The notes beneath the pieces were generated by a model. That model did no database searches. It had not been told where the DNA came from and saw only the letters and a program-made list of their open reading frames with translations. Positions 48,246-59,276 of a DNA stretch of 64,000 bases are shown in pieces. The DNA is taken from positions 1-64,000 of the forward strand of contig WTPW01000934.1 in assembly GCA_009809945.1 (NCBI GenBank). The letters run 5' to 3'. This DNA comes from Gigaspora margarita (lineage: Eukaryota; Glomeromycota; Glomeromycetes; Diversisporales; Gigasporaceae). Position 1 is the first letter of the stretch. Every line of letters starts with the position of its first letter. Made by a program: the position numbers and the translations under genes.

Positions 48246-48387
48246 CAGTGTTGGCAATTTTACTGGCCAAATCAAATTTGTTTGGCCTTTTCGGCCAAAA
48301 AAAAAGGCCAATTCAGCCAAAAAATATGAATTTGGCCGAATTGGCCGTTTTTTGTCCATTTTTTGGCCGGGAAAATTGCCAACACTG
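48246..48387. mobile_element. hAT-type MITE, 142 bp
   Basis: Perfect inverted ends CAGTGTTGGCAATTTT. The flanks CTTGTGGC and CTTGTGAA agree at six of eight positions. The homologous empty site near 35370 (CCTGTGACGAAC) suggests an original CTTGTGAC, with each flank having since changed once. The interior iterates TTGGCC words. The CAGTGTTGGCAA end is a familiar hAT terminus. Confidence 0.9.
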
Positions 48388-49252
48388 CTTGTGAAGAACT
48401 ATCCCCTTATAATAAAATTGTCATCTTGTCACGTGTGTCCGTTACATTTTTACCTATCATTCCGTTCATGTGAATCATCTTATGCAGTACGTATTTTATT
48501 TTATTAACGGAAATAATAACGATTTGAAAGTTTTATTGATATTATTGTATTGTATGTAATATTATTAATTATTATTGTTATTGTTATATTATTATTATTA
48601 TAAGGGGATATTAAATTATTATTATTTATTAGTATTAGTGTGGCGATAACGAATATGCAAAGGTAACGTATTGCGAGTTGATCATGCGTAGCTGTGTGAG
48701 AAAAAGTTATTATAATTAAATAAGGTAGCTGCGCGACGCTGTCACGCAAAACCAGGAACGGGAAAATTATTTAAGGATGGGTATAGTCTGGGTTATTAAT
48801 ATAGTAATTAGTTAGTTTGATATATACTATGAATATTGTTGTTTACTTATCATATGTTTATAATATACAATTTTTTTTTTTGAATGAAACTTGTATTTTT
48901 TAGCATGTACGTACAGTACATGCTTTGTTACAAATATTTTTTTTTGTACAGTGACAGAGTTTACAGATCGAAAAGATAACTAATCAGGAATACGCAAAAT
49001 TGTTTTTTAAAAATTTTTTTTCATAATTACATTTACGGATATCATGTGCGAGCACGCACTGAGCCATTACAATTAGCTAACATATATGAAAAAATCCTGT
49101 ACGCATGCAAATTATTAGTGGAGCGTAGTCAAATACTAAATAACCAATTTCAAAATATTAGATACGTTTATTTGAAAAAAGTTTTCTTTACATAATTTAT
49201 TATAAATTATTAAATATAGTCTATCTACTTCTTGATCTAATTGACAACCAAC
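48388..49252. other. AT-rich DNA with microsatellite and one copy of the 45-nt core
   Basis: ATT/TTA microsatellite at about 48535-48640, and a GTACGTACAGTAC palindrome near 48906. The structured-RNA candidate is listed separately. Confidence 0.5.
48716..48774 (+). ncRNA. Structured-RNA candidate, copy 1
   Basis: The core TAGCTGCGCGACG..GTCACGC followed by AAAACCAGGAACGG is enclosed by TTAAATAA (48716-48723) and TTATTTAA (48767-48774), which pair. Inside, GCGCGAC and GTCACGC can form a 7-bp stem with one mismatch and a 3-nt loop. No known RNA family is recognised. Confidence 0.35.
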
Positions 49253-50203
49253 TAGTGATGGGCAACGCGCGGGATCCGCGGGGGATTTTTAATATAAGAT
49301 TATCTGGCCTGCGTTAGCATATCACCTGGCCCGAATTAACAAAACATCTGGCCTGCTTTAACATAAGTGGGCCAATTCCTAATTAGTATTTGACGTACTT
49401 ATATAAAAAATATTATGCACCCATTAACTTTTTATTTATTTCTCGTTCCACATATATACGTACATACAGAGATAATGCGCAAACTGTACGTTGAAATAAA
49501 TTTTTAATTTGTCATTATTAATAAAGTGGGAATCTAGACTTTTAATTTCTTGCATAAAATAATACACCAAGAATATTGTGTACCATATGGGTGAAAATCT
49601 CCAATTTCAGTGATTATTTCATATGAGTGATAAGGTTAAATAAATTCGAGCCAATCATTTATGTGATTAAGATGATTATTGACTATTTGATCAAAAATTA
49701 TAAGCTCGATTATGAATTTCTTATGAGTCGTTTATGGATTTTTGTATGTATATAACCTAGTCATAAATTTTTGTATGTATGTACAGTACTTGATCACTAG
49801 ATAAATTTTAGTTCATTTATACCTGATTATACACCTGATTACTTATAAATTTTTATACGCTTATGATTTGATCGCTTTGTTACCATTATAATTTTTAAAT
49901 ATGTATTTATATAATAATATTTTAAAAAATTGATAAAATTAAGGCAAATCTGAATTGATGAATTTAATAATTATAAGATTCAAATGTTTTAAAAGTAGCT
50001 AAAGTCTATATAAGCATTTTATTTGTAATCAATGCTGTAAGATTTATAAGAAATGATTATTATTTTAACGAGAAATTACATTCCTCATACATAAATATAT
50101 GTATATATATTTATTAATCGTGAAAAATCCAAAGACTCTACTCGATCCCGCGAATCCCACGAACCCGCGCGGGTTTAAAAAAATCGGGATTTGCCCATCA
50201 CTA
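49253..50203. mobile_element. hAT-type non-autonomous element, 951 bp
   Basis: Inverted ends TAGTGATGGGCAA, perfect 8-bp duplication CAACCAAC (49245-49252 and 50204-50211). Subterminal CGCGGG/CCCGCG words on both sides. The interior is AT-rich without a transposase. A diverged copy of the interior lies at 50846-51703. Confidence 0.95.
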
Positions 50204-50742
50204 CAACCAACGCGCATTATCAACGTATTACATAAATAATATAATATTATGACGCGGCATAAACAGTAAAGTAATATTATTAACACATTTAACATTATTC
50301 TGCAAGTATTCTGCACCGTCATCTATTAAATCAATAATAAATTAAATGAAAACGTTTATTGCTTTATTATTATAAACAAAAATATTGATTGACTTTTCGC
50401 TACGTTAATGTAATCGTGGTACAATACACGTTAATGCAAATAGAAACATCAATCACTAATTAACAAATGATTGCGCAAAACGTGACATGATCACACATTG
50501 GCTATGCCTACGCTGGTCAAACTTTTCATAACACCAATCATTAAATGTAAAAATGTTGCACACAAGTGGCTAAGCAACTAAAATTTACCACGATTTAGTC
50601 ACAATGGTAACACTTTAAATGACTTATTCAATTAAAAGCAAACCCGAAATTATCCGAGTTTACATATTTAGAAATCATAGCCAACTGTGGCAACCAACCA
50701 AATGCAAGATTTTGTGGACGCACATCCTTGAACATTTTGGTA
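50204..50742. other. Non-coding spacer
   Basis: Holds the right target duplication of the preceding element. The last 60 bp (about 50690 on) also match DNA upstream of 56787, so copies 2 and 3 of the RNA candidate share more flank than copy 1. Confidence 0.45.
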
Positions 50743-50805
50743 AACCACTAGATAGCTGCGCGACGTCGTCATGCGAAACCAGGAACGGAAGACTAGATAG
50801 TGGTT
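50743..50805 (+). ncRNA. Structured-RNA candidate, copy 2
   Basis: AACCACTA (50743-50750) pairs with TAGTGGTT (50798-50805) around the core TAGCTGCGCGACGTCGTCAT then GCGAAACCAGGAACGG. The inner stem GCGCGAC/GTCATGC forms with one G-T and one mismatch. The outer arms differ entirely from those of copy 1 yet still pair. Confidence 0.4.
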
Positions 50806-50845
50806 AAATTTGAATGAAATCAGTCGATTATTATAGTTATTGTTA

Positions 50846-51703
50846 ATAATGGGCAACACGTTGGATTTTTAATATAAGATTATCTGGCCTGTGTTAGTAT
50901 GTTATCTGGCGCGCATTAACAAATTATCCGGCCTGCCCTAACATAAGTGGGCCAATAAACATTTTATTTGTTTCTCGTTCCACATATATACGTACATACA
51001 GAGATAATGCGCAAACTGGATGTAATAAATTTTTTAAATTGTTATTATTAATAAAGTGGGAATCTAGACTTTGCATAAATAATACATAAAGAATATTGGT
51101 ACCATACGGGCGAAAATATCCAATTTTAGTGATTACTTAATATAAGTGATAAGGTAAATAAAAGTTGAGCCTATTATTAATGTGATATTAGATGATTATT
51201 GGGCATAAAAATGATTATTTGATCAGAAATTATAAGCCCGATTATGAATTTCCTATGGGTCGGTTATGAATTTTTGTATGTATATAACCTGGTTACCTAT
51301 AAATTTTTGTACGTATGTACCTGATCACTTATAAATTTTAGTACATTTACACCTGATTATGCACCTAATTACTTATAAATTTTTATATGCTTATATGGTT
51401 TGATCACTTTGTTACCATTATAATTTTTGAATATATCTTTATTTAATAATATTTTAAAAGCAAATTGAAAAAATTAAGGCAAATCTGAATTAATAAATTT
51501 AATAAATATAAATTTAGCTGGTTTAAAAGTAGGCAAAATCTATATAAGCATTATTATTTGTAACAAATGCAGTAAGATTTATAAGAAATGATTGATATTT
51601 TAACGAGAAATTACATTCCTAGTGGTGATTTATATATATATATTTATTTATCGTGAAAAATTCAGAAACTCTACTCAATTCCACGAATTCTGCAACCATA
51701 TAT
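50846..51703. mobile_element. Diverged second copy of the 49253 element, ends worn
   Basis: Starts TAATGGGCAACACG instead of TAGTGATGGGCAACGCG. It follows the same interior (ATATAAGATTATCTGGCCTG, ATACGTACATACAGAGATAA) and stops near CTACTCAATTCCACGAATTC without the right terminus. Truncated. Confidence 0.8.
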
Positions 51704-51864
51704 CACGTGCTTACTTGCTTAACGATTATTATTTATAGAACTCCTATTTACTATTGGAGCTAAATTCGCATTTAGTTGATAATGCTCTCCCAAAACAATA
51801 GTAACACTAGTTATTGTATTGGTTGTAGAAAATAAATAAATTTGCACAGGTTAACCTGGGTCAT

Positions 51865-52740
51865 ATGGCCAAAGGCCATGTGATACGGGTCAGGGTAAAT
51901 TTGTTATTTATGCAATCCCTATATTATTGTATGGGTCTGACGTACACTTACCCAACTGAACCAACCTCTCACACACAATACCTCATTCTCCACACCCACC
52001 AATATCCATTACCAATACCTCATACTCAATCGAACCAATATTACTCATGCAATGCCTCATTCTTATTCATTTCCATACCCATAACATCTATCACCAAAAC
52101 CTCATAATTACTATCCAGCTCGCAAATGGATGCCGCGTGATTTCCTTCTTTAACATCAGTGCTGTTTGGTCAGCCATCAAAATATACCGATATCTGATCA
52201 CACTAATACCTTTACCTAAATCATAGAGAACTCCCAACGACCTCTCTTACCCAATACAGCATTCTCACCCATCCCTTATATTTACAATAACCGTCACCAA
52301 TACCTCAAAATACTTCATATTGCTCAACCATCCACCTATGTCATGGGTCCGAATCATGGTCCCGTGACTAAAGGATGCCTCGTGACTTCGTTCACGGCAC
52401 CTTACTTTCTCTTCCTCTCATACCTGAACTTTCAGACTAGGTCCACAAGCCAATCACACCAAGCTACTGAACCTTCCTATAAGATGACCGAACCCATAAC
52501 AAGCTCCACCTAGTGGTGGGTGGGCGGCTACCAATGACAAAGCTAGACTTTCGTCGAGCTAGCAGCAAAAACAAAAAAGGAACAATTTCTCACCTTTCCT
52601 CTTAAATAACCATTTCCATGACCTCATACTTACTCATACAACAGCATCTCTCATACAATACATCGTCCTTACGCACTCCTCATGCTTACACAATATCCGT
52701 CACCTCTACATTGTACTTACCCTACGTCATGGACAGGGAC
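51865..52740. repeat. Segmental duplication, copy X
   Basis: Shares with 54689-55690 a long ordered set of blocks: CTCACCCATCCCTTATA, CACCAATACCTCAAAATACT, GGTCCCGTGAC, CTTCGTTCACGG, and AAAGCTAGACTTTCGT. It is C-rich on the plus strand, with short frames only. Within each copy a word like GTGACAAATGGATGCC recurs several times. No gene was recognised. Confidence 0.8.
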
Positions 52741-53301
52741 ACGTAAAAATTGTGAAAAGATTAAAAACAATAAAACACAATTTTTATCTGAATATCACAT
52801 TTTAAAACAATGTTTGCCCTTATTTATGCATGGCACAAAAATTTGCAAAATTGATTGGTTAGCTATTTTAATTCACCAATCACTTTGTGTATTTATTTGT
52901 GTAATTTCACGTGCAAAAACATTGTGATAGTGATTTATTATATCCCATTAGTGTCTTTAAAAAGTCATAGGCCAATACACCTATGAATTAATCGGTGTAG
53001 GGCGTTCTAAGTGAAATGTTCTCCCAAAACTTTTCCCAAACCTTAATTTTAGCCCTAACGTAAAAAATTTTGCGTTAAAAATTATATATATAAAATTTAG
53101 AAAAATCTATAATGAAAACATATGATAGGTGCCAAACCATCATAGGTACGTTTTATAATAAATGCGAGTAATAAATAAACACTATTGTAATTGAAATTAG
53201 ACTAAATTTTTATATCGCAATAAAAAACATTTTTTGCTATTACCCAAAACCGTTACTCAAAACAATTTTTACGGGTCCCTGCCTGGGTCATGTCTCGTGA
53301 C
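52741..53301. other. Non-coding spacer ending in a CTCGTGAC insertion site
   Basis: AT-rich, then CCCTGCCTGGGTCATGTCTC resembling the duplicated segment. No gene. Confidence 0.45.
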
Positions 53302-53459
53302 TAGTGATGTGCCACGTACAGTACTATACGTACAGTACTGTACGTACTGTACGTACTGTACGCTAAAATTTTTGCCGATCATTTATTAAGAGTGCCTGCC
53401 TGATGTGCCAATTGACCAATCAAATTCGTTAATTGATCAACACAGATAATTCCCGAAGA

Positions 53460-53705
53460 AGCTTTCGACTTTGACTTACGCTTTGATTTTCACTTTGACT
53501 CTCGCTTTGACTTTCACATTGACTTTCACTTTGACTCTCACTTTGACTTCGCTTTAATTTTCGTTTTGACTTTGATTTTCGCTTTGACTCTCCTTGCTTT
53601 GATTTGATCTTCAACTTTTATTTTGGCTTTCACTATGACTTCACTCTAATTTTTATTTTACTTTGATCTTCTCTTTGACTTTCGTTTTTTGACTTTCACT
53701 TTTAT
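53460..53705. repeat. Array of CTTTGACTTTCR-like 12-mers
   Basis: About 20 imperfect units. The apparent KSKRKSKS-type frame on the minus strand is repeat-derived. Confidence 0.75.
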
Positions 53706-53804
53706 TTCGAGAATTTTTTCCGTGTTGAATTCACAAAAATATAATTTTGATCAATCAATCGTTTAAATAAGTTATTTAAGTTTAATGAATATTTTATACT
53801 TTGC

Positions 53805-54618
53805 NNNNNNNNNNNNNNNNNNNNNNNNNNNNNNNNNNNNNNNNNNNNNNNNNNNNNNNNNNNNNNNNNNNNNNNNNNNNNNNNNNNNNNNNNNNNNNNN
53901 NNNNNNNNNNNNNNNNNNNNNNNNNNNNNNNNNNNNNNNNNNNNNNNNNNNNNNNNNNNNNNNNNNNNNNNNNNNNNNNNNNNNNNNNNNNNNNNNNNNN
54001 NNNNNNNNNNNNNNNNNNNNNNNNNNNNNNNNNNNNNNNNNNNNNNNNNNNNNNNNNNNNNNNNNNNNNNNNNNNNNNNNNNNNNNNNNNNNNNNNNNNN
54101 NNNNNNNNNNNNNNNNNNNNNNNNNNNNNNNNNNNNNNNNNNNNNNNNNNNNNNNNNNNNNNNNNNNNNNNNNNNNNNNNNNNNNNNNNNNNNNNNNNNN
54201 NNNNNNNNNNNNNNNNNNNNNNNNNNNNNNNNNNNNNNNNNNNNNNNNNNNNNNNNNNNNNNNNNNNNNNNNNNNNNNNNNNNNNNNNNNNNNNNNNNNN
54301 NNNNNNNNNNNNNNNNNNNNNNNNNNNNNNNNNNNNNNNNNNNNNNNNNNNNNNNNNNNNNNNNNNNNNNNNNNNNNNNNNNNNNNNNNNNNNNNNNNNN
54401 NNNNNNNNNNNNNNNNNNNNNNNNNNNNNNNNNNNNNNNNNNNNNNNNNNNNNNNNNNNNNNNNNNNNNNNNNNNNNNNNNNNNNNNNNNNNNNNNNNNN
54501 NNNNNNNNNNNNNNNNNNNNNNNNNNNNNNNNNNNNNNNNNNNNNNNNNNNNNNNNNNNNNNNNNNNNNNNNNNNNNNNNNNNNNNNNNNNNNNNNNNNN
54601 NNNNNNNNNNNNNNNNNN
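53805..54618. other. Assembly gap, 814 N
   Basis: Unknown sequence inside the hAT-type element. The right edge is a TACGTACTG array, which probably caused the gap. Any frame spanning it is meaningless. Confidence 0.99.
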
Positions 54619-54688
54619 TACGTACTGTACGTACTGTACGTACTGTACGCTAAAAAAATTTGGGTAACATATAAATGGCACATCACTA

Positions 54689-55690
54689 CTCGTGACAAAT
54701 GGATGCCACGTGGCTTCGTTTTTCCATAACCATAATATCCATCACCAAATACCTCATACTTACCACCCAGCTCACAAATGGATGCCACGTGACTTCATTC
54801 ATTAACATCTGTCCAGTCAACTCATACAGGGGAGTCCCAAAATTCCGGTCGGGATACGTCGGAGTGCGTCGGAATCATGGTCGACTGGATCGGAATTGAT
54901 CAATTTTGCCCCAAGATCATAAAAAATTTTTACATTAAGTGAAAAATGCCTAGCTGATAATTTTGCTATAGAACCTGCTAACAACTAGGGCTAAACGCCG
55001 ACCTAGATCCGATGCATCCGACCCGGAAATGTGGGGAAAGCCCTGTAAAAATCCTGTCCGGTCAACTATCAAAAAATACATCTTCGATATTCGGGTTGTC
55101 CACCCGAGCTAATAACTACATTAATACCTTTAAAGAGAACTCCCACTTAACCAAAACGACCTCTCCTACCAATGCATCATTCTCACCCATCCCTTATACT
55201 TACAATAACTGTCACCAATACCTCAAAATACTTCATATTACCCAACTATCCACCTACGTTATGGGTCCGAGTCACGGTCCCGTGACAAATGGATGCCTCG
55301 TGACTTCGTTCACGGTACCTTACTTTCTTTTCCTCTCATACCAGACCTTTCTGACCAGACAACCAGCCAATCATCTTCAATATTCGGTTGTCGACCTGAG
55401 CTACTGAACCTTCCTATAGGACTGCTGAACCCACAGCAAGCTCCCACCTAGCGGTGGGCGGGTACCAACAACAAAGCTAGACTTTCGTTGAGCTAGCAGC
55501 AAAGACAAAAAGATGAATAATTTCCCACCTTCCCCTCTTAAATAGCCATTTCCATGACCTCATACTTACTTATCCAACAACATCTCCTACATCATACTTA
55601 CCAGTATCAACTCTACGTCATGGACCTGGATCAGTCTCGTGACAAATAGATGCTATGTGACTTCGTTAACGGCATCTAATTGGAGATCTA
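54689..55690. repeat. Segmental duplication, copy Y
   Basis: Partner of 51865-52740, beginning within the GTGACAAATGGATGCC block. It is interrupted by the 219-bp MITE at 54827-55045, which copy X lacks. Confidence 0.8.
54827..55045. mobile_element. Tc1/mariner-type MITE, 219 bp
   Basis: The left end CAGGGGAGTCCCAAAATTCC and inverted right end CAGGGCTTTCCCCACATTTC continue into CGG and GTCGGA words, with TA on both flanks. Same family as 63137-63354. Confidence 0.85.
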
Positions 55691-56786
55691 ATCTCCCGAC
55701 TATGCAAAAATAGGAAACTAAAAATAATTTATCTCTGGTACATTAAACTGGATTCTTCCAAATGTATCACATGCATGCAATGCTTTTACCATAAAGGATT
55801 TGTTGCAAATCGATACACAATACTATATATGGTTAATGTTGATTTGGTACTATCATAATACAATTGCTAGAATTTGAATTGTGATACATTCTTGATCGTA
55901 ACTTGCTCATCGATATTTTAGTCTTAAAATTTTTGATCACAGATTGTATAACCAATCAAAAGCGTTAAAGCATAATAACTGATCATATTGCTGTTAGTTT
56001 TAGTACACTGATTGTATTTTGGATTTCACTATGAATTTATCGGTTGGTAGATCGGCATACAACTACGAATTAGAGAATTATCAAATACGAAAAAAGGAAA
56101 AATCAAGAAATAAATCATCTAAATCTTTAGTGGAATGTAATTTTTTCTTAGCTTTTGTTAATATATTTACTACTTTTTATTAATAAAATCATGAATTTTT
56201 TTATCTATTGTTCTTTTCTTGCACTTGTTCTTGAACTTAAGACCATTATATAAACCGCTTTCAAATTTGTGAAGCATTTGATTGACTTTTTTTTTTAGCT
56301 ATTTTTTCGCTCAAAATAGTTGGTAAGTTATATATTAGGTAATCAAACAACAGAAGCAAATTTGGAAAATTCACATTTCATAATTTTAAGAAAGCCGCAT
56401 CAATTCTTTCGTTTTCATTTTTGATAATCAGAGATTATCATTTAATCAACCCAGTAAAAAATCCTATGAAAAAACATGAAAAATGCAAAAGATTGAGCGA
56501 ATAGATATGCAAATTTTATCGGGCCACCAATATTTTCGTCTAAAAAGCCTATTTTTACTATTGGTTGTTATAACATTTGTAATTTTGTTTATAGATAATC
56601 ACAATTTTTTTTAATGGTCTTATTATACTGTAGTACTAGTCACATTAACAGATCACAAGACAAGCAGTATCACCTTTCAGCTGTGATACTTGATACGTGA
56701 AAAATAAACAGCATGCGACAGATAGGGTCACGTTGACCAATAAGATCCAAGATTTTGCGAACGCATGCCAATTTCGTCAGCCACAT
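55691..56786. other. AT-rich DNA, one possible minus-strand exon
   Basis: No bounded element. See the entry at 56170-56286. Confidence 0.4.
56170..56286 (-). pseudogene. Possible last exon, lysine-rich, unidentified
   Basis: Thirty-eight minus-strand codons read through HKFESGLYNGLKFKNKCKKR and IDKKIHDFINKK, then TAG at 56170-56172. The composition is protein-like. An A-run ending in AG precedes it, but no upstream exon was found. Its lysine-rich end recalls the remnant at 24713-24862, without clear homology. Confidence 0.25.
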
Positions 56787-56849
56787 AACCACTAGATAGC
56801 TGCGTGACGTTGTCGTGCGAAACCAGGAACGGAAGACTAGAAAGTGGTT
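56787..56849 (+). ncRNA. Structured-RNA candidate, copy 3
   Basis: AACCACT (56787-56793) pairs with AGTGGTT (56843-56849) around TAGCTGCGTGACGTTGTCGT then GCGAAACCAGGAACGG. The inner stem GCGTGAC/GTCGTGC pairs fully if G-T pairs count, so changes relative to copies 1 and 2 keep the stem. Confidence 0.4.
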
Positions 56850-57083
56850 AAATTTAAATGAATAATATGATAATTAAGAAACAAAATTGTTATTATTAAT
56901 TCAAATAGGCATATAAGAAAAAGGTAATTTAACTAATCCTTGTTGTGTTTTAATAGTAAATATTTATTATAAATAATTAATAAAGTATAGTGAAAATGAA
57001 ATTATTCATCAAACTATAGGATAACAAAAATTACAGTATACAATTTGGGTTATATGTAATACAGGTATTATTCTTATTTGTTA

Positions 57084-57714
57084 TAGTCCGGTGCAAAAAG
57101 ATTTGTACCTCAAACAGCTCTGATTCAAATATTTTTTGTACAAATTAATTTTGGATTTTTTTAATTTATTATAATCATTAGGTTATCGGATTAATAAAAA
57201 TAAAATTTTTTTGATAATTTTATTGATTCAATAAAAAAATTTATTAATAGTGGCTTTTTTTAATAATTTTTACTATATAATTTGCTATAGTAATTTTTAT
57301 AATTTTTATATATGCGTATATAGTAAAAAAAATCAAATCATCTTGCTTAAAAGCTTAATTTCTTCACAACCAGTAATTCAATTTCGCTCAAATTTTAACT
57401 ATATCTTTATCATATGCACATTAATGCACTTGCATAGTACAAACTCATACAACTGCATATTGGTTGCGAAATTATTTAAAATATCTTTTTTTTNNAAAAA
57501 AANATCTTTTTTTTTTTGAATACAGCAAATTGTNCATGCTTAATTATTAAAATAAAACAATGTTATATCAATAAAAATAATATAATAAGTTAGATTAATA
57601 CCTATTTTATTTGATATTAAAAAATTTTTAATAATTAATTAAAGATATAAAAACCTTTACATAGAGTTGAAATTACAAAATTTTTTGAGATACAAATCTT
57701 TCTGCACCGGACCA
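57084..57714. mobile_element. TA-flanked MITE, 631 bp, GTCCGGTGCA type
   Basis: The left end TAGTCCGGTGCAAAAAGATT and inverted right end TGGTCCGGTGCAGAAAGATT continue into TGTAYCTCAAA, with TA flanks. Same terminus as the 27200-30093 composite. A few N lie inside (57494 onward). No coding. Confidence 0.85.
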
Positions 57715-59276
57715 TATTTACCAATAAAACTAATGGTCATAATTCTTATATATAAATTTGAACAGAATTATTATCGATTTGTTCTGACTAGACATACTGA
57801 ATAATTGATTGTAGTAGCAATTGCAAATTTTTCGAACTCAATTAATTAATTGGTAGAGCAGCCACATTTAGTTAATTAAATGTAATTTTATAGAATAGAT
57901 TATATATCATATATTTATTGTTAAAATTATTAATTACTTATTCATACCAAATTATATATCATATTATTTATAAAAGTTAGGATTAATAGTAGAATTAATA
58001 GACAAAACCTTGCAAGAAATTCTTTTAATAAACAATTTTTTTTATTTTTATTTTAATTTTTATATTACATCTGATTTTGTTCTCTGATTCGATATAGATG
58101 AATAATGTTATAATTATTCTTTGCAAAATTTTGTTTATAGATGGCTATATATCATATGTATATGTACTGTACATATTTATACTTAAAAAATTCAATATCA
58201 TATAAATGCAGATCACTACTCATGATTAATAGTAACTTTGGAGAATTAGTGAACTGTGCAAATTAATTTTTCAGGTAACACAAATAAAATGAACATATAA
58301 AATAAACAAACTAAATTTAATCTAGAGATCTAGTTGTGCTAATCAGATCAAATAAAGTTGATTTAGTATTTAACATTATATTCATCTCACAAAAGAGATG
58401 AGTATAAAAAAAAATAGACAAATATATAATTAATTAATTATATAATGAATTCATCTGAGAAAAGAACCTCATATAGTGTTCCAAATTATTAGTTGAAAAA
58501 CCAACTAATGGCAATTTTTCAAATCATCAATTTAAAAAAAATTTAAGCAACTAACTGATTTATTATCAACTGGTTTGATTACAATTAATCATTAGTTATC
58601 AACTAGTTATTAACTAGTTATCAATTAACTATAATTTAAATTAATCAACTAAAGAATTATTATTATTAACTGTAATTACAAAATCACAAGCATTGATTTG
58701 TAACTAATGATACTTTGCTAGTGTTCAATGTATTTTACACCAACTAGATATGCTCCAAAGCATAAAGGCATTATTCTTCATATATAATATAGATTGCTCT
58801 GGGTATTAATCATAGAGTCAGTACTTTATAGTCATTATTTTTCTATTTTCATGATTGAAAAATAATTTTTTTTTTTGATGTTAATGGTGAGACCTTGCTA
58901 TTGAAAAATGATTTAGTAATTCTTATGTACAAAAGTAATAATAATAAATGCAGTTCATATTTATTAACTAAGTAGTTGTTTTAGTATCACATGCTTATTT
59001 TTTAATTATACTTGAAGCATTTTTTTTGTTTTATATCTTATATTTAAATTAATATTTTTGTAAAATTACTACTAGATATTAGATCTACTAGTAAATGATA
59101 GGTTATATTTAACCATTTTCAATCAATTTTAAGTATATAATCTATTATAGTAGAGCTTGAATCCATTATCTGTTTTCATATTAAATTTAACAGATATCTA
59201 ACAGATTTTAGTATTAAATTTAGTACACAAGTAATAACGAAATCCAAGTTCTATATTATAATCATCTCTTAAAATA
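57715..59276. other. AT-rich DNA with fragment of the 1836-3530 repeat
   Basis: About 57790-57880 resembles the tandem repeat at 1836. Its TTGGTAGAGCAG is reminiscent of a tRNA D-arm but too little to call a SINE. No gene. Confidence 0.45.

Larger units (their letters stand above)
53302..54688. mobile_element. hAT-type element with internal assembly gap
   Basis: Inverted ends TAGTGATGTGCCA and a perfect 8-bp duplication CTCGTGAC (53294-53301 and 54689-54696). Both subterminal regions iterate GTACGTACTGTACGTACTGT-type words. A CTTTGACTTTCG-like 12-bp array occupies about 53460-53705. 814 N occupy 53805-54618, so the true length and any coding content are unknown. Confidence 0.92.

Noticed and set aside
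53772..54788. Long frames of about 290-340 codons on both strands
   Set aside because: They consist almost wholly of N from the assembly gap.
48716..56849. Hammerhead ribozyme at the three core copies
   Set aside because: A GAAAC segment is present but the CTGANGA core is not, on either strand.
57835..57875. tRNA D-arm-like word suggesting a SINE
   Set aside because: The similarity is short, lacks a B box, and the related 1836-3530 repeat has no poly(A) or tRNA fold.
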